A stretch of DNA of 64,000 bases from Leucosporidium creatinivorum (taxonomy: Eukaryota; Basidiomycota; Microbotryomycetes; Leucosporidiales; Leucosporidiaceae). Positions within the stretch are counted from its first letter, which is position 1. Each line of letters opens with the position of its first letter. The stretch spans positions 324,202 through 388,201 of the forward strand of contig BCKL01000014.1 in NCBI GenBank assembly GCA_001600635.1, in the 5' to 3' direction. The position numbers were made by a program, and so were the translations under genes. Of this stretch, positions 10,740 through 23,246 are shown one piece after another. Below the pieces are notes generated by a model that saw only the letters and a program-made list of their open reading frames with translations, searched no databases and was not told the DNA's origin.

Positions 10740-13550
10740 ATGGCTCAACCCAACCTCTCTCGCGAGTTCTCGGACGTCGGCAGCGACTTCAAGTCAGAGG
10801 GGAACCATCGCGAGCATGCGCCCCACGCCCTCACCCTCGACCAGATCTTGGAGAAGCCTCCTGCTGAGATCGTGCACGCAGAGTGAGTAGCTTCAACGGT
10901 GAAGATGAGCAGCCTTTGTGCTTGCACCGACGAAAGGGGGTCGAGCTCACCTCGCTGACATCAAGGCCAACTTCGCTGGCCTCCACAGCGACGACATCAA
11001 AGCCGTGCTCACCTGGAGGACATGGGTCACTGTCGCCCTTGCTATGCTCGGAACCTTCACTCAAGTCTACGTCGTCGTCGCAGCGTGAGTCCAACTGCTC
11101 GGCGCCCATCTTCCGCCTTCTCGAAGTTCACCTTCTGACGCTGCCTCTGCTCTCCAGTGCATCGGTCCTCGGTTTCATCATTCGGTGAGCTTACAGCTGC
11201 CCAAGCTTTACCTCGAACCAGTCGTTGTAGCTCGTGGGAAACGCCGGCTGAAGCGCTTTCGGCGCCGCTCAACCGCCTTGACTGACATTCGCTTCTTTCC
11301 TAGTGACCTCGGCCAAGCCGACATCGCTGCATGGGTTATCTCTGCACCTCTTCTCATGCAGACTGTGGCCAGGTAAGCTGCCTTTGGCTCCCTTCCTCGA
11401 GCGGCATTCGCTGACCCAGTTCCCCGCCCGTCGCCCTCACTTGCGCCGAGCAGCCCTATCGTCGGTCGCCTCTCCGATCTTCTGGATCGCAAGTATCTCG
11501 TGGTGGGACCGGCTACCCTCGCCATGGTACGTTCTCCCCCGACATTGAGAGCGCCGAGCCGCTCGCTGACCTCGCTCGCTTCGCCCTCATTAGGTCGGCG
11601 CTCTCATCTCCTCGCGTGCCAAGGAGATGTCAACCCTCATTGGAGGAAGTGTTCTCATCGGCGCTGTTCTTGCCACCTCATCCATCATCGGTGAGCTACC
11701 ACAGAGCACCTCTGCCCTCGCCGAACCGCGAGCTGACAATGCCCTTCACAGGCGCCATCCCCGCCGAAATCTTGCCCATGAAGTACCGCACTCTCTCCTC
11801 TAGTCTCAACTTCGCCGCAGGAGGTCTCGCTGGTGTCGTAGGAGGTCTCAGTGCCGGAGCCATGATCCGGACGAAGGCCGATGGCTGGGTGAGCTTCGTT
11901 CGGCGATCTCGAATCGAACAGCGGCTGATTTCCCTCCTTGTGTGCACAGCGCGACATCTTCTACTTCCAAGCCGCCCTACATGGAGCCACCGCCCTCGGA
12001 TTCCTCTTCATCTACAAGCCCGCGCCTCGCGTCTACCCCAAGCTCACCAAGAAGCAGCTCTTCTGGGCCGTTGACCCCATCGGATGTGTCCTTCTCATCT
12101 TGGGAGCTACTCTTCTACTTCTCTCCCTCAACTGGGGTGGAGCCACCTACCCCTGGTCGTCTGCTCACGTCCTCGCGTGAGTCCTCCGAAGCCATCGCCG
12201 AGTGTCCAAGTTTCAGTCTTCCTGACCTCTCTCTCTCTTGCCCGTACCTCTTTCTCGCCTTCACCGCCTTCTCGCCCTCACGTCTATCTCGCCCTCAGAC
12301 CCATGATCGTCGGTATTGCCGGACTCATTGGCTTCGGACTTTACGAGTGGCTCGGCAGGACTGATGGGATCGCACACCATGCACTCTTCCGGCGCAACCG
12401 CAACTTCATCCTCGCCGTCGTCGCCTTCTCCACCGAAGGATTCCTCTTCTTCTCCGCCGTCAACACCTACACCCCTCAAATTGTCCTCCAGCTCGGCTTC
12501 GAGACCAACTCCTGGGACATTTCGATCCGCCAGCTCACGTACGGTATCACCTCGCTCGTCGCTGTCGGTCCTATCGCCTGGTACGCGGGTCGTTTCAAGG
12601 ACATCAAGACTCCCCTTCTCTTCACCTTCGGTCTCTTCCTCATCCCATGTACGTGCTTTTCGGCTGCACCGAGCGGCCGACTTTAGACTCGGCAGGGGGG
12701 CTTGCGTGGAGCTTACTGTAGCTGACCACTCTCACTCAAACAGGTATCGGTTACGCCTTCATCGCGCCCACTTCGCAGGGCAACAAGATGCAGCTCGCGT
12801 GGAACGTCCTTGCAGGAGCTGGACAAGCTGGCCCTTTGACCCTCTTGGTCACCGCTGTTCAATTCGCCTCGCCTCACGCATATCTGGTGAGCTACCAAGG
12901 CAACAGCGAGCCGTCACCGAGCTTATCGGCGAGGCCGATCGGTCACCGAACTCTTTCTGATCTCATTCTCACTTCACAGGCTACCGCCACTGGCCTTGCG
13001 TTCTCCGGTCGTGCTATTGGAGGAGCCTTTGGATCCGCTATCGTGAGTATTTGTCCTCGCCTGCATTGCGGAACGGGACCCGACCGAGCAGCTCAACTGA
13101 CCGTCGCTCGATCATCAGGTCGCTGCGATCGTCAACAACAAGATGAAGGCGTACCCCGAAAAGGTTGGTAGTGCTGCCATCGCTGCAGGCCTCCCCTCGA
13201 CTTCGGTGCCCTCCCTCCTCGCCGCCCTCGCCTCTGGCAAAGGATTCACCGAAGTGGCCGGCATCAACGCCGACATCACTGCCGCCGCTGTCAACGCTTC
13301 TCGTTACGCGTATGCCAACGCCTTCAAGTACTCCTACATCACCATCATCCCTTTCGTGAGTTTTACTTTCGCCTTCGTCTCATCGCCGAGCTTCGACCTC
13401 TGACTCGCTTTTCGCCGCCAGGTCGTCCTCTCCATGGTCTGCGTGCTGTGCCTCAAGTCGGTCGAGACTCAGTTTACGGAGCATGTCGATAGTGCCGTCG
13501 AGGACACCAAGCAGGGCAACCACGACGCCGTGGTGAAGGGGGAGGCATGA
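10740..13550 (+). CDS. TRI12-type major facilitator (drug/siderophore-like) transporter
   Basis: A plasma-membrane H+-coupled transporter of the fungal TRI12 family (DHA2/14-TM type). Signatures: first TM after LTWRTWVTVALAMLGTF (about 11010), the intracellular loop PIVGRLSDLLDRKY (about 11455), IGAIPAEILPMKYR (about 11760), NFAAGGLAGVVGGL, and the late motif VLAGAGQAGPLTLLVTAVQF followed by GLAFSGRAIGGAFGSAI (12990-13045). About thirteen short exons; each intron carries GCTGAC or CTGAC before a CAG. Start MAQPNLSREF at 10740; stop TGA at 13548. The N-terminal 70 residues are cytosolic and the C-terminus is charged. Siderophore import and toxin or drug export are both possible; the substrate cannot be read from sequence and no biosynthetic cluster is next to it. 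Confidence 0.88.
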
Positions 13551-13893
13551 GTCGCGGTGCGGCTTGCTGTTCTGTATACGTAGGGCTTTTGTCGGATCAT
13601 CAGTAGTCAGTATCACCAAGGGAATTGTGAAGCTTCAATTGTACCCTCTGAAGTGCTCGCAGACGGCAGGACACTCGTCCAGACTCGACTGCTCGGCTTT
13701 CGTCCCGCTCTCTCTCTCACTCTCTGCCCTCCCGGCAGCAGGTATGGTGATAGTGGGACAAAGTTGCACAATGAGGGTCCGTACGAAAGACTACTTCTCT
13801 AATCACAAGCACGGCTACACATAGATGGATAAGGAGAGGGGAAAAGGCGACTCGGCTAGCGATGTCGGGCGGGAGAGGCGGCAGCGAGGGCAT
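13551..13893. other. Convergent 3' flanks of MFS and IRE1 genes
   Basis: A 343-base gap where two genes converge. It contains a TC-rich run near 13710-13740 and no supported gene, and probably holds both 3' UTRs and poly(A) sites. Confidence 0.45.
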
Positions 13894-16800
13894 CTACTGC
13901 TCCTCGTCTGGTATCCGGAAGGTCGAGGCGAACATGGCTTCGTCGGCGAGATGCTCTTCGACTGTGCTGAAGACGTGGAGGAGGAGGTGCGGGAAGCGAG
14001 TGGTGAAGTAGGAGAGGAAGCCGCCGGGAAGGTCGCCAAGGTTCTTGCGCACAGCTTCCGGTAGGTCTTGGTAGTGGTGTTTCTGTTGTCGTGAGAGATG
14101 CAGGTCAGCTCGATGTCGAACCAGCGAGCACGACGGCGCGACGAGCTCGGAGCCAAAACTCACTTTGTTCCTCAGCACCCTTAGCAGATCCCTCACTGAC
14201 CGCCCATCGTACTTGCGGTACTTGCCGAGATTGTCCAGCAGCGTCCGATCGATCGCCTTCTGCCAGTCGTCTCCGACAATCTCCAGCCCTCGCTCCTCAA
14301 GCGTAACGAGTGTCGGTGTTGGCGGATCGCGCTCCATGATCTCGAAGCGGTCGCTGGCATCACAGACGAAGAGGAGACGCTTTTGAGCGTTCCAGAAGAA
14401 TGGGTGGAGGAGGACGGCCTCGGCGGACGGGCTGCGAGGGGGGTTGCTGAAGGTCAGCCACCGCCGAGCGAGAGAAGCAGAGAAAGCCAGGCTTACCGTT
14501 CCCTCGGATCGCTGGCGACCATCCTCGTGATCAAATCCTGTACCTCGACAGCCTCTTCTCCCAACCCATCCAGCCGCTCGAGCGAAATCTTGCCCTGCAA
14601 GATGTTCATCTCGCGCTCGTACCTGCCGCCGAAGGGGTGCTCTCCGCCGGTGAGGACGTAGTAGAAGATGCACCCCAACGAGAAAATGTCGATCGACCTC
14701 GTTAATCGCATGCTCGGATCCGTCGTCGTCGCGCCTGCCGATCCCGTGCTCGTGCTCGTGAGCGAGTGGACGCCGTTCGTCGAATGCGAGGGCGTTCCGG
14801 CATCGTTGGGGTCGACCTGACCGCGTAGGACCTCGGGCGCGCGGTAGCCGAACGATCCAGCGGCGTGGTTGACGGTTTGTTGGAAGGACGACTCGTCGAG
14901 GTCGAGTTTTTTGCAGAGGCCAAAGTCGGAGATGAGCATGCGAACGCCTTTCCCTCCTTGTCGTGAGGTGGAGACGAGAATGTTCTGAGGCTTAATGTCG
15001 CGGTGGACGATCTTGAGCTTGTGGAGGTGTCGAATGCCGGAAGCGACTTGCTTGAGAGCTCGTTTTGAGTCGAGGTCGCGGACGAGCTCGGGGAAGGAGG
15101 AAGGTTGGTCGATGAGGTCGAAAAGGGAGGCGGGGCAGAGTTCGAGGGCGATGTAGAGGAAGGTGTCGCGCTGCTCTTTGCAGAAGTAGCGAATGACGTG
15201 AGGGTGGTCGTCCGACTCTTGAAGTAGGGCGACCTCGTGGGTGGCAATGGTGACGAAGTCCTTGAGCAGGCGCTTGACGGCAACGGCGCGGCCTTGGAAC
15301 TCGCCGCGAAGGACAACGGTACCATGCGAGCCGTATCCTGTGAGTGAGTAGAGAGGTCAGCGGTCTCGCCGGCGACATCAAGAGCTCGCAAAACTCACCG
15401 AGGATCGTCTCGGACACCGACAGTCCACCAATCGTCTGTGGCTCTCCCAGTCTCACCACCTCTACTACCGGTCCATCCTCACTTCCCTCCTCCTTCATCT
15501 CCGCCTCGCTCAACCTCAACCCCTCTAGCTCCTTGTCGCCGACTCCCTCTCCCTCGCCATACATCGCCAAGCCCACCGGCTCGACCACGGCAATCGCATT
15601 CTTTTTCGTCTTCTTGCCTCGTCTCCGCCTTCCCTTCTTCCTCGGCGCTCCCTCGCCACCCTTGCCTTCTCCTCCATCGCTATCTCCTTCACCCTCGGCA
15701 TCGCCGTTAATGACGACCTCGTCCGAAGGTGGGAGCGGAGGGAGCTCCTTGAGGGCGGAGATGATGGGCGACTGAGAGAGCGTGAGAGAAAGTGAGGCGG
15801 ACCGAGCTCGGAAGGGAGAGCCGGAGGGGGAGAGGGGAAGGGCGGGTGTGGGAGGAGTCGAGGGGGAGGGAGAGGATGGGTCGAGAGGAGGAAGTGATGG
15901 GTCGTCGACTGGCGTTGGCGGGAGGAGTTCCGCCTTTTGATCGACGAGGGGCGATGCTGGCCGCTTGGCCTTGGTAGGCTCGACGGGCGCCGAGACTGCT
16001 TCGGCCAGCTTGCTCTTGCCGGTCCAGAGCTTCCTCGCATAAAAGTAGCCAAGGACGGCGAGCAGCGCAACGAAAAGTGTGGGATTGGCGTCTCCGTTGA
16101 GTGTCTTGCGGAAGGGTTTGGAGAGATTGGCGAGTACGGTGGACGAGTTGGGAAGATGAGGGGAGGAGCGGTGAGGAGTGGTCGAGGTGGGAAGGGCGCG
16201 AGGAGGCTGGGACGAGGGCCCTTCGATGAGGAGAGGAGGAGAAGGGCCGTCGATAGTGGTCTCGGCGACGCCAGAGCTGACGCCTGGTCGAAGAATGTGC
16301 CGACCGAGCAGGCAGTCGATGCCTCGGCAGATGGCAGGCGAGTCTGCCTCCCCCTCCTTCCGCTCCCCGCCCTCGTCATCCACTCCACCTCCCACTCTTG
16401 CACCGATCCCGTCGACTAGGGCCTCGTTCGCCGGAGAGAAGGTGACGAGCGGGAAGTGATCCCGACTCATGGCGAAGAGGTCGTTGCCCACCCGGCCGAG
16501 GTAGGTCGTGGCGGGAAGCAGGGAGAGTTGCTCGAAGTCGAGTGGTAGTACTTCGTCGACGAGGAGGGGATGAGGGTGCTCAAAGAGGAGAGGCTGCGCG
16601 CTCTCGCCGCTTCCGTCTGTCGCAGTCGTGAGGGCGACGTCGAAGACCGAGACGACGGGGACCTCAAAGTCGATGGACCAGTGCACGCCTGGTACTCCTG
16701 CGACGAAGCAGAGGAGCGAGCCATCGTGCATGGGTTGGAGGTAGCGAGAGTCGGGTGTGCGAGTCCATTCGGACTGGAGGGTCGAGCCGAGAGAGGAGGT

Positions 16801-17937
16801 GGTGTAGGTGGTGTAGGTGAGGGTCTGGAGAGGGACGGCGGAGTTTTTGGCGAAGATGGAGAGGTGGTATTCTGTTGTGCATTGGAGAGAAGGTTCAGCC
16901 AAACGCCCGGCTGCCCTCAGACGGGAGGGAAGGCCGAAGATCAAAGACGCACCAGTACGAGCCATGTAGAGCAAGTCCTCTGGCCTGCGAGAAATCTCCT
17001 CGTCGTGGTCCTCCTCACGAAGCACTCTGCCCTCCCGCTGCTCGTCCCATTCGCACCATCCAGCGTCTGCGCCGAAAACGCCGACCAGGCGACCAGTCCT
17101 CAAATCAACGCCGACAAATTTCGTATCCTTCTTCCCGATAAACATACGCGAGGAAGGTGCAGGGAAGGAGAAGGGTGACCGAGCGACGAGCTCCTGCATC
17201 GAGAGCGGCAGCTTCTCGAGCTCCCCCTCGCCGTCCGAGTTGCGAGTGTGGAGATAGATGTCGCCTCCGGAGAAGGGCTCGATGACATACATCTCGTCCT
17301 CGACTTCATCGTCGTCGGTGAGAATCAGGCCGGTTCCGTTGGCTGCTCCTCCGGCGTTGGCCATCCTGCGCCTGGTCGCCGCTTTCACGAGAGGGCCGCC
17401 GACCGCTTCTCCCGCCTTGAGACGCTGCAGCCGTTCCGCCTTGGTGGCTCCGCCGAGGGCGACTCCTCCATCGTCATGCAGCGTCCATACCCATTGTCCC
17501 GTCTCTCGCTGCAGCGCATGGACGTGCCCGTCGACGGTGACTGCGAGCACCAAGGGCGAAAGGACGAGATGGTCGAGCTCGGGGTCGGTGGGAGGGGTCG
17601 GGTTGGCTGAAGGAGTGGGAGGATCGTTGAAGCGAAAGGATCGGATGGCCTCTGGTAGCGGATGCTGTAGTGCAGCAGGCCGACCCGGCGCTTTGCGGTT
17701 GCGGGGAGGGGCATAAGCAGCTGGGGCGGCGCCTGCTCCAACTCCTCCTGCTGCTGATGATCCTGCAGAGCGACTGACGGGTACTGCAGGGGCCAAGTTG
17801 TTGGGCTGTACTGCTGCAGGCGGCGGCTGGTCGTGGTAGGAAGGCGAGAGGCGAGGGGCAGCCCGAACCAGAGAGAGGACGGTGAAGAGGAGGAGCCAGC
17901 ACAGCTTGGTCCACTGCACGGGGCGAGTGGGAGCCAT
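13894..17937 (-). CDS. IRE1: IRE1: ER unfolded-protein sensor kinase/endoribonuclease
   Basis: Type I ER membrane protein that senses misfolded proteins and cuts mRNA through its KEN RNase domain. A signal peptide (LCWLLLFTVLSLVRAAP) is followed by a beta-rich luminal domain (LVLAVTVDGHVHALQRETGQWVW, DIYLHT, FVGVDLRTGRLVGVFG), a membrane segment TLFVALLAVLGYFYARKLW near 16040, and a basic, disordered linker ending KKGRRRRGKKTKK. The kinase has GYGSHGTVVLRG, VAVKRL, HRDIKPQN (about 15010), DFGLC (about 14915), GYRAPEVL and DIFSLGCIFYYVLTGG. The C-terminal KEN domain includes DNLGKYRKYDGRSVRDLLRVLRNKKHHY and ends IPDEEQ. The luminal part carries an 81-base intron (16952-16872) that is in frame and has no stop, so intron retention would add 27 residues. 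The downstream HAC1-like target is not in this window. Confidence 0.95.
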
Positions 17938-18570
17938 GCTGTAGGTATGTAGAAGGGCGTGCCCCCGTAGGTCGTAGTGTAAGTCGTGAGGTTGTCGTCA
18001 AGTGAGCTCTAAGTCGAGGTGAAGTGTCGAAGGAAGAGCAGCGAGCTCGCGATTGTCTGGAGGGCAGAGCGCTTTGTCTTCGGAGTAGCTTGTGAGAGTG
18101 TGAGTCTTCGGCTACGGTACAATTTTATTTCAGAATCGATTATGTAGCTCTACAGCTCGCCTACAAGGGCAGTTCGGCGTTCAGCCCCTTACTCTTCTCG
18201 GCGCTCGTTCCCTCGAGTCGCTTCCGGGCTCTGATATGAAGTAGAACCTGACCCTTGATCAGCCTGTATCCGAGGAGAAGTAGGTAAAATATTGAACTGA
18301 TAGCATACAGGCCTTCGCAGCGGATTCGCTCTTTCTTCCAGCTTCGGCGGGCAGCTCTGTATCCTCTCAAAGCTTGCCAAGCTTTTTTTGATCAACCCAA
18401 AGCTGCTCATATCGACAAGCTTTCGCCCTTGCTCGCCTTTCTCGAGATCCGACTCTGCGGTCGCTGAGGTGATGACATCGACGCGCTCGCTTGCTTTCGC
18501 CCGTCTCCCTCCCACTTCTCCCTCGCTTTTCTCACTTCTCTCACCACCTTCAAGCTACTCAACTAACAAC
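17938..18570. promoter_or_regulatory. Divergent promoter of IRE1 and the SDR gene
   Basis: A 633-base gap between oppositely transcribed genes. It includes an AT-richer patch (18120-18150), CTGTAG/CTACAG repeats near 18145, and a TC-rich block just before the SDR start (18500-18550). The 108-codon minus frame at 18189-18515 has no recognisable domain and is not called. Confidence 0.45.
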
Positions 18571-19925
18571 ATGGGATCCGACGACCAGCCCCAGATCATT
18601 ACGGCCTACGACAAGTCGAGCTTCCTCGCTCCCCAGGAGCAGTCGCTGCCCGGGCTCGACGCTGAGATGACCCCCAAGGCTGAGCACACCAAGGTGAGTT
18701 CCCAATATTTCTTAGATCAGCATCCTGCTCAGACAGCTCACCATCCCCACTCCATCTTCCTCCATCCCTCGCTACTCTTCGCCGAACGCCTCTCTCAATT
18801 CGTACTCGCTTCGCTCTCTCGATCTCGCACTCGCTTTCGCCTCATGCCGCATCAGATCGAGCGCTGGACTCGCGAGGGAGAGCCTTACCTCGAGGAGTAC
18901 GTCGGAAAGGGTCTGCTCAAGGGCAAGGCCGCCATCATCACCGGTGGAGACTCTGGAATCGGCCGAACCGTCGCGATCTTCTTTGCGAGGGAGGGAGCAG
19001 ATGTAACAATCAACTACTTGCCCGTCGAGGACGTCGAGTAAGTCTTGACCAGAACTTCGCCGAGAACTAGTGAAGCTGACCGCCTCGGCTCGCAGTGCTC
19101 AGCTCACCAAGAAGCGCGTTGAGGAGGCCGGCCAGAAGTGCCTTCTCGTCCCCGGAGACATCACGAAGGCTGAGGTTCGCCAGGAGATCATCACCAAGCA
19201 TCTCGAGGCCTTCCAGTACATCGGTGAGTCCTGAGCCTGTTCCGCGCCGAGAGTGCTCAGTCTGGGCGAGAGCACTGTACAGTGTACAGCTCTCGATCTC
19301 GGAGCCTGAAGCTGACCAGCTTCTCACCACCTTGCAGACGTCCTCGTCAACAACGCCTCGAAGCAGATCCAGGTCGAGGACATCGCCGACATCGACATGG
19401 CCAACGTCTCGTCTACTTTCGAGACCAACATTGTCGCCATGATTGGAATGGCAAAGCTGGCTGTTCCCCATCTCAAGCGGGGATCCAGCATCATCAACAC
19501 CTCCTCGGTCACAGCTTACAAAGGCTCCGCCGCCATGCTCGACTACTCTGCGACCAAGGGAGCCATCACCGTACGTCCAGCTCGTCGTGCTGTCGCTCTC
19601 TAGAGCTCTTGACTGACTTCTGTATACTCTATGACTTCCATACTCCATGACTCGCCAATAGGCCTTCACCCGCTCCCTCGCCGCCCAGCTCATCTCCAAG
19701 GGCATCAAGGTCAACTGTGTCGCTCCCGGTCCCTTCTCCACTCCCCTCCAACCCGCCTCGAGGCCCGCTTCTCAGATGGCCAATTGGGGGATTGGATCCG
19801 TCCCCCTTCACGGTCGCGTTGGCCAGCCGGCCGAGCTCGGCGATTTTTATGTGCTACTTGCGACCAACAACGTCACCACCGGCTCAGTCGTGCACCCCAA
19901 CTTGGGCCAGCACTTCATTGCTTAG
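18571..19925 (+). CDS. Short-chain dehydrogenase/reductase (YhdG/YghA-like)
   Basis: A NAD(P)-dependent classical SDR. The cofactor loop is [10 protein letters not shown] (about 18935), NNAS replaces the usual NNAG (about 19350), and the catalytic pair is Tyr-x-x-x-Lys in DYSATKGAI (about 19545), with the Ser partner in INTSSV. The long N-terminal lead ([10 protein letters not shown]..., with [13 protein letters not shown]) and the C-terminal [16 protein letters not shown] are typical of the 'general stress' SDR group related to bacterial YghA/YhdG. Five introns, all with GCTGAC-like branch sites. Start 18571 follows the AACTAACAAC leader. Substrate is unknown; sugar or aldehyde reduction is typical for this family. 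Confidence 0.87.
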
Positions 19926-20164
19926 AAGCTGTGCTTTCCTAGCTGTACTTGCTTGTACATACGACCGCAAGATGGCTCACACCAAGGCTCGGCGATGGAG
20001 AGAGAACGAAATGACGAACAAGCGAGGCGATTGAGAAGCAAAGCCGCTGGTAGACCTATCATCAGTCAAGATCGCTAGTTTCCTGCTTCTCTGTAGCCCT
20101 CTGCCGTCGCGCAAAGATGAGAGAGCAGCGCCGAAAAGCTGGATTCCCCTCGAGCAGCTCCGAA
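19926..20164. other. Convergent 3' flanks of SDR and HEM3
   Basis: A 239-base gap with no supported gene, where the SDR and HEM3 genes run towards each other. Confidence 0.4.
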
Positions 20165-21737
20165 CTACCAACCCTCGGGCCTCAAGCAAATCTCTCCCTC
20201 CTTGAATACCGTCCGCCCAGGACTCTTCAAGAGCGCCTCACTATCCAACTCCTGGCCCATGCTACCCCTCCTGGCCACAGCCGAAATCGGCGGCGTATTG
20301 ATCGCCGATCTCTCCCCCAAATTGTTGCCCACAAACGGCATCTCTTTCCCATCCAACTCTTTCCCACCAACTTCCTTGACGTGCTTGCCGAGCTCTTGTA
20401 GGATCTTGCGACCACCTCCGGCGATGAGATCGGCGGCGACGGCGGCGCCGAGAGCTTCGGCATCGGCGATGGAGTAGACGTTGCGAGTGATGGAGGAGAG
20501 GACGGAGGAGGTGCCGGAGAGGGAGGTGACGCTGCCGTGGAGGGTGAGCTTGGCTGCGTGGCGAGTCTGGTTGGTGGAGGAAGGAAGGGCGGAGATGTCG
20601 GAGGCAGTTGAGGGATGATCGACGGGGCATTCGAATGGAATCTCGACGAGCTCCGTCTCGGCTCCAACGGGAACCGAGCATCCTCCCTCCAGGATGTGCA
20701 GCATGGCCTTCTCGGCCCTCGTCGCGTAGCCCGTCTTCCAGCACTCGAGCGCTCCAATTATCTCCTTTGACTGCTCGTCTCCCTCCCTGATCTCGATTGC
20801 GAGCGCTCCCTGTCCTACGGCGTGGTATAGAATGGGCGAAGTGACCGAGGCAGTGATGCGCGACCCGAGACCGAGGCGAAGGAGGCCGGCTGAGGCGAGG
20901 ATGAGGGCAGAGTAGGGTGAGATGGGGTCGTCCAGCTTGGCGAGACGAGTTCCAACAGCGCCGCGCTACGAATTGGAGCGCAAGGTCAGCTTCGACTGCA
21001 ACTAGCGAGGAAGAGCAGCGAGCCACTCACCACATCGGCAAACTTTAGCTGAGGGAAGTGCTTTCGGAGCTGAGCTACACGGCGAACAGAGCTGGTACCA
21101 ATGACACTGCCAGCGGGCATCTCCTCGAGGCTCTTGTAGTCCAAGCCGTCCTTGACGACGAGTGCGTCCGAAGGATCCTCACGCTCGAGGATGGCGCCGA
21201 TCTCGCAGCGGGGCGGGAGGTCGGTGGGCATGTCTTTGAGGCAATGGACGATCGCATCGACCTGACCTTCGAGCAGCGCCACCTCGAGCTCCTTGGTCCA
21301 GAGGGCTGCACGACAGCTTCGGGTCAGTTTTAGCCGACCGAGCAGCAGCGGCGTAGGATCTTACATTTGCCGTCCGCGCCGAAAAGGTACAGAGCTTTCG
21401 ACTGATTTTGATCTCCGCCCGTAGTCCTGTACAGCGAATACAATTAGTTCTCATAATCTCGCTTTGCGCCAATCCGCGCTTCGGCGACTCACATCCCGAC
21501 GATCTTGACCTCGACATCGGGCCACAGCTGCTCCAGCGAGGCCTTGACAGCTTCTGCCTGTACCATGGCCAGCTTGGACCGCCTAGTGCCGATGGTGAAG
21601 ACCTTGTTGCGTACAGAAGCGGCGGCTCGCTCCCTGAGCAAGCCGGCGTCCTTCTCGTAGCTGCTGCTCGAGCTCGACTGGACCGGGCAACGAGCTTCGG
21701 GGTCGGTGACGGGAGGGTGGAAAGCAGGCAACTCCAT
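20165..21737 (-). CDS. HEM3: Porphobilinogen deaminase (hydroxymethylbilane synthase)
   Basis: Joins four porphobilinogen units to hydroxymethylbilane in cytosolic heme synthesis. Family hallmarks are IGTRRSKLAMVQAE (about 21585), TTGGDQNQSK, LFGADGKALWTKELE, VHCLKDMPTDLP (about 21240), IGTSSVRRVAQL and RGAVGTRLAKLD. The dipyrromethane cofactor cysteine is in EGGCSVPVG (about 20685). Four exons, roughly 440 residues against 327 in S. cerevisiae; the extra length lies in a Ser-rich N-terminal lead, an insert after ECPVDHPS, and a C-terminal extension ending CLRPEGW. Start MELPAFHPPV at 21737. It is head-to-head with the CmcJ-like gene over about 316 bases. Confidence 0.95.
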
Positions 21738-22053
21738 TTCGTGGTGCTGAGAGAAGTGGGGCGAGGTGATGATTGGAGCGAGAGCAGCACTTCGCCGATT
21801 TCAAGCCGCTCGAGGCCGGCAGAGATTGGAGCCGACCACTCAGAGGCCGGCAATTCTGTAGCTCATTCGGATGTGGCGTTCCGAGTTTCTTGATCGTTTT
21901 TTTCGAAACAAAAGCACGTCTTCTGCGAGGGCCGAGTCGATTACACACTCGCTTAAGTCAGCTCAGCGCTCAGCCAGAACGGCTTTCGCACGGAGCCTCG
22001 CTCTGCTCCTTATGCTCCTTCGTTCACCTCTGCAACAACTTCGACGATTCACC
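21738..22053. promoter_or_regulatory. Divergent promoter of HEM3 and the CmcJ/AsaB-like gene
   Basis: A 316-base shared upstream region. It contains a T-rich/A-rich patch (GTTTTTTTCGAAACAAAAG, about 21896) and a CT-rich run before the right-hand start. No specific factor site can be assigned. Confidence 0.45.
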
Positions 22054-23246
22054 ATGGTCAACACATACTCGCACCTGCTCCCAGACTCTGCTACACACAC
22101 CACAGCCTCCCTTTCCTACTACAGCCCGCCAAAGGATGGTCAGCTCCCTCCCCGCACTTCTCCTCCACGACGAAAGCTGACAAACGACCTTACTCACTGC
22201 AGGAGCAGTTCCCTACGCTATGCAGTACAATCCCGATCCCAATGGTAGAGGTCTCCCAACCAACATCGTCCCTCAAGAGCACCTCCGCCCGATCTTCGAC
22301 CTCCGCCAGCTCGTCGATGAAGGCCGAGAGGAGGAGACCAACATCGCTACGACTGGCTTCCAGATTGTGCCCAAAGCCATCTCTGCGACGGGAATGAAGT
22401 ACGACGACTGGGAGAATGAGGCGACGATCACGACCAAGTACTACAGCGAGGTCGAAGCGTAAGTGGCGCTATCGCCGTTCTTTTCGGGGCTTCGCTGACT
22501 ATCGATCGCTCTACAGGCTCTTGAAGAAGGTCACTGGAGCTTCCAAGATCATAATCTTTGACCACACTATCCGTCGTGGGGAGAAGGAGGGAGAAGAGAC
22601 CGCCGATACCGCTCAGAACCGCAAGCCCGTTTCGCGAGGTGAGTGCTTAGCAGTCTCTATACCTCTACATCGACCACCGGTACCGTCACTAACATGCTTC
22701 TTTATGCAGTGCACGTCGACCAAACCCCCATGTCCGGCCGCCGTCGCGTCGAGCGTCACGCCTCTTCCCCCGCCGAAGCCGAGCGACTCCTCCGAGGTCA
22801 AGCCCAGCTCATCAACGTGTGGCGACCCCTCCGCGGTCCCGTCCTCGATATTCCTCTCGCTTTCGCCGACGCTAGGACTCTGCAGAAGGAGTCACTAATC
22901 AAGAGCAGGTTGATCTACGAGCCTCCGACCCCCGAGGGCGAGACGCTGTCGGTCGAATACTCGGATGAGCATCGTTGGTACTACTTGAGCGAGATGCAGC
23001 CTGATGAGGGTGAGTTTCTCGACGCTCTGAACGCCCGTCGAAGCTTCAGCTGACCCCCTTTGGCCTCCTTCTCCCTTCGCCGAACCCTCAGCCGTCCTTC
23101 TCAAATGCTGGGAGAATCTGGACGACGGCGGAAACCCGACCCCTCACACGGCTTTCATCGACGAGCGCTACCACGGCAAAGAGGATGTCCCTCTGAGGCA
23201 GAGTATCGAGATTCGCGCTCTCGTCTTCCACGAGCCGAAGGAGTAG
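22054..23246 (+). CDS. CmcJ/AsaB-like hydroxylase-desaturase family protein
   Basis: Belongs to the fungal family annotated as CmcJ-like, GA4 desaturase or AsaB hydroxylase/desaturase, related to Fe(II)/2-oxoglutarate oxygenases. Visible signatures: an early LSYYSPPKDGAVPYAMQYNP, the DHTIRRG motif (about 22560), VHVDQTP (about 22710, a plausible metal-site His-x-Asp), INVWRPLRGPVLDIPLAFAD (about 22815) and the ending HTAFIDERYHG...SIEIRALVFHEP. Five or six exons, about 320 residues, close to the family's usual size. Some members act in secondary metabolism, but no synthase lies nearby, so a catabolic or unknown role is as likely. Start 22054 follows ACC. Confidence 0.83.

Noticed and set aside
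15525-16403. A 292-codon minus-strand open frame overlapping IRE1 in another frame
   Set aside because: It is a compositional shadow: the IRE1 frame on the same strand has clear domain motifs, and this one is a Ser/Pro/Arg run typical of GC-rich DNA read out of frame.
20262-21026. A 254-codon frame within HEM3
   Set aside because: Same strand as HEM3 but out of frame; the HEM3 frame holds the conserved cofactor cysteine motif and all family hallmarks.
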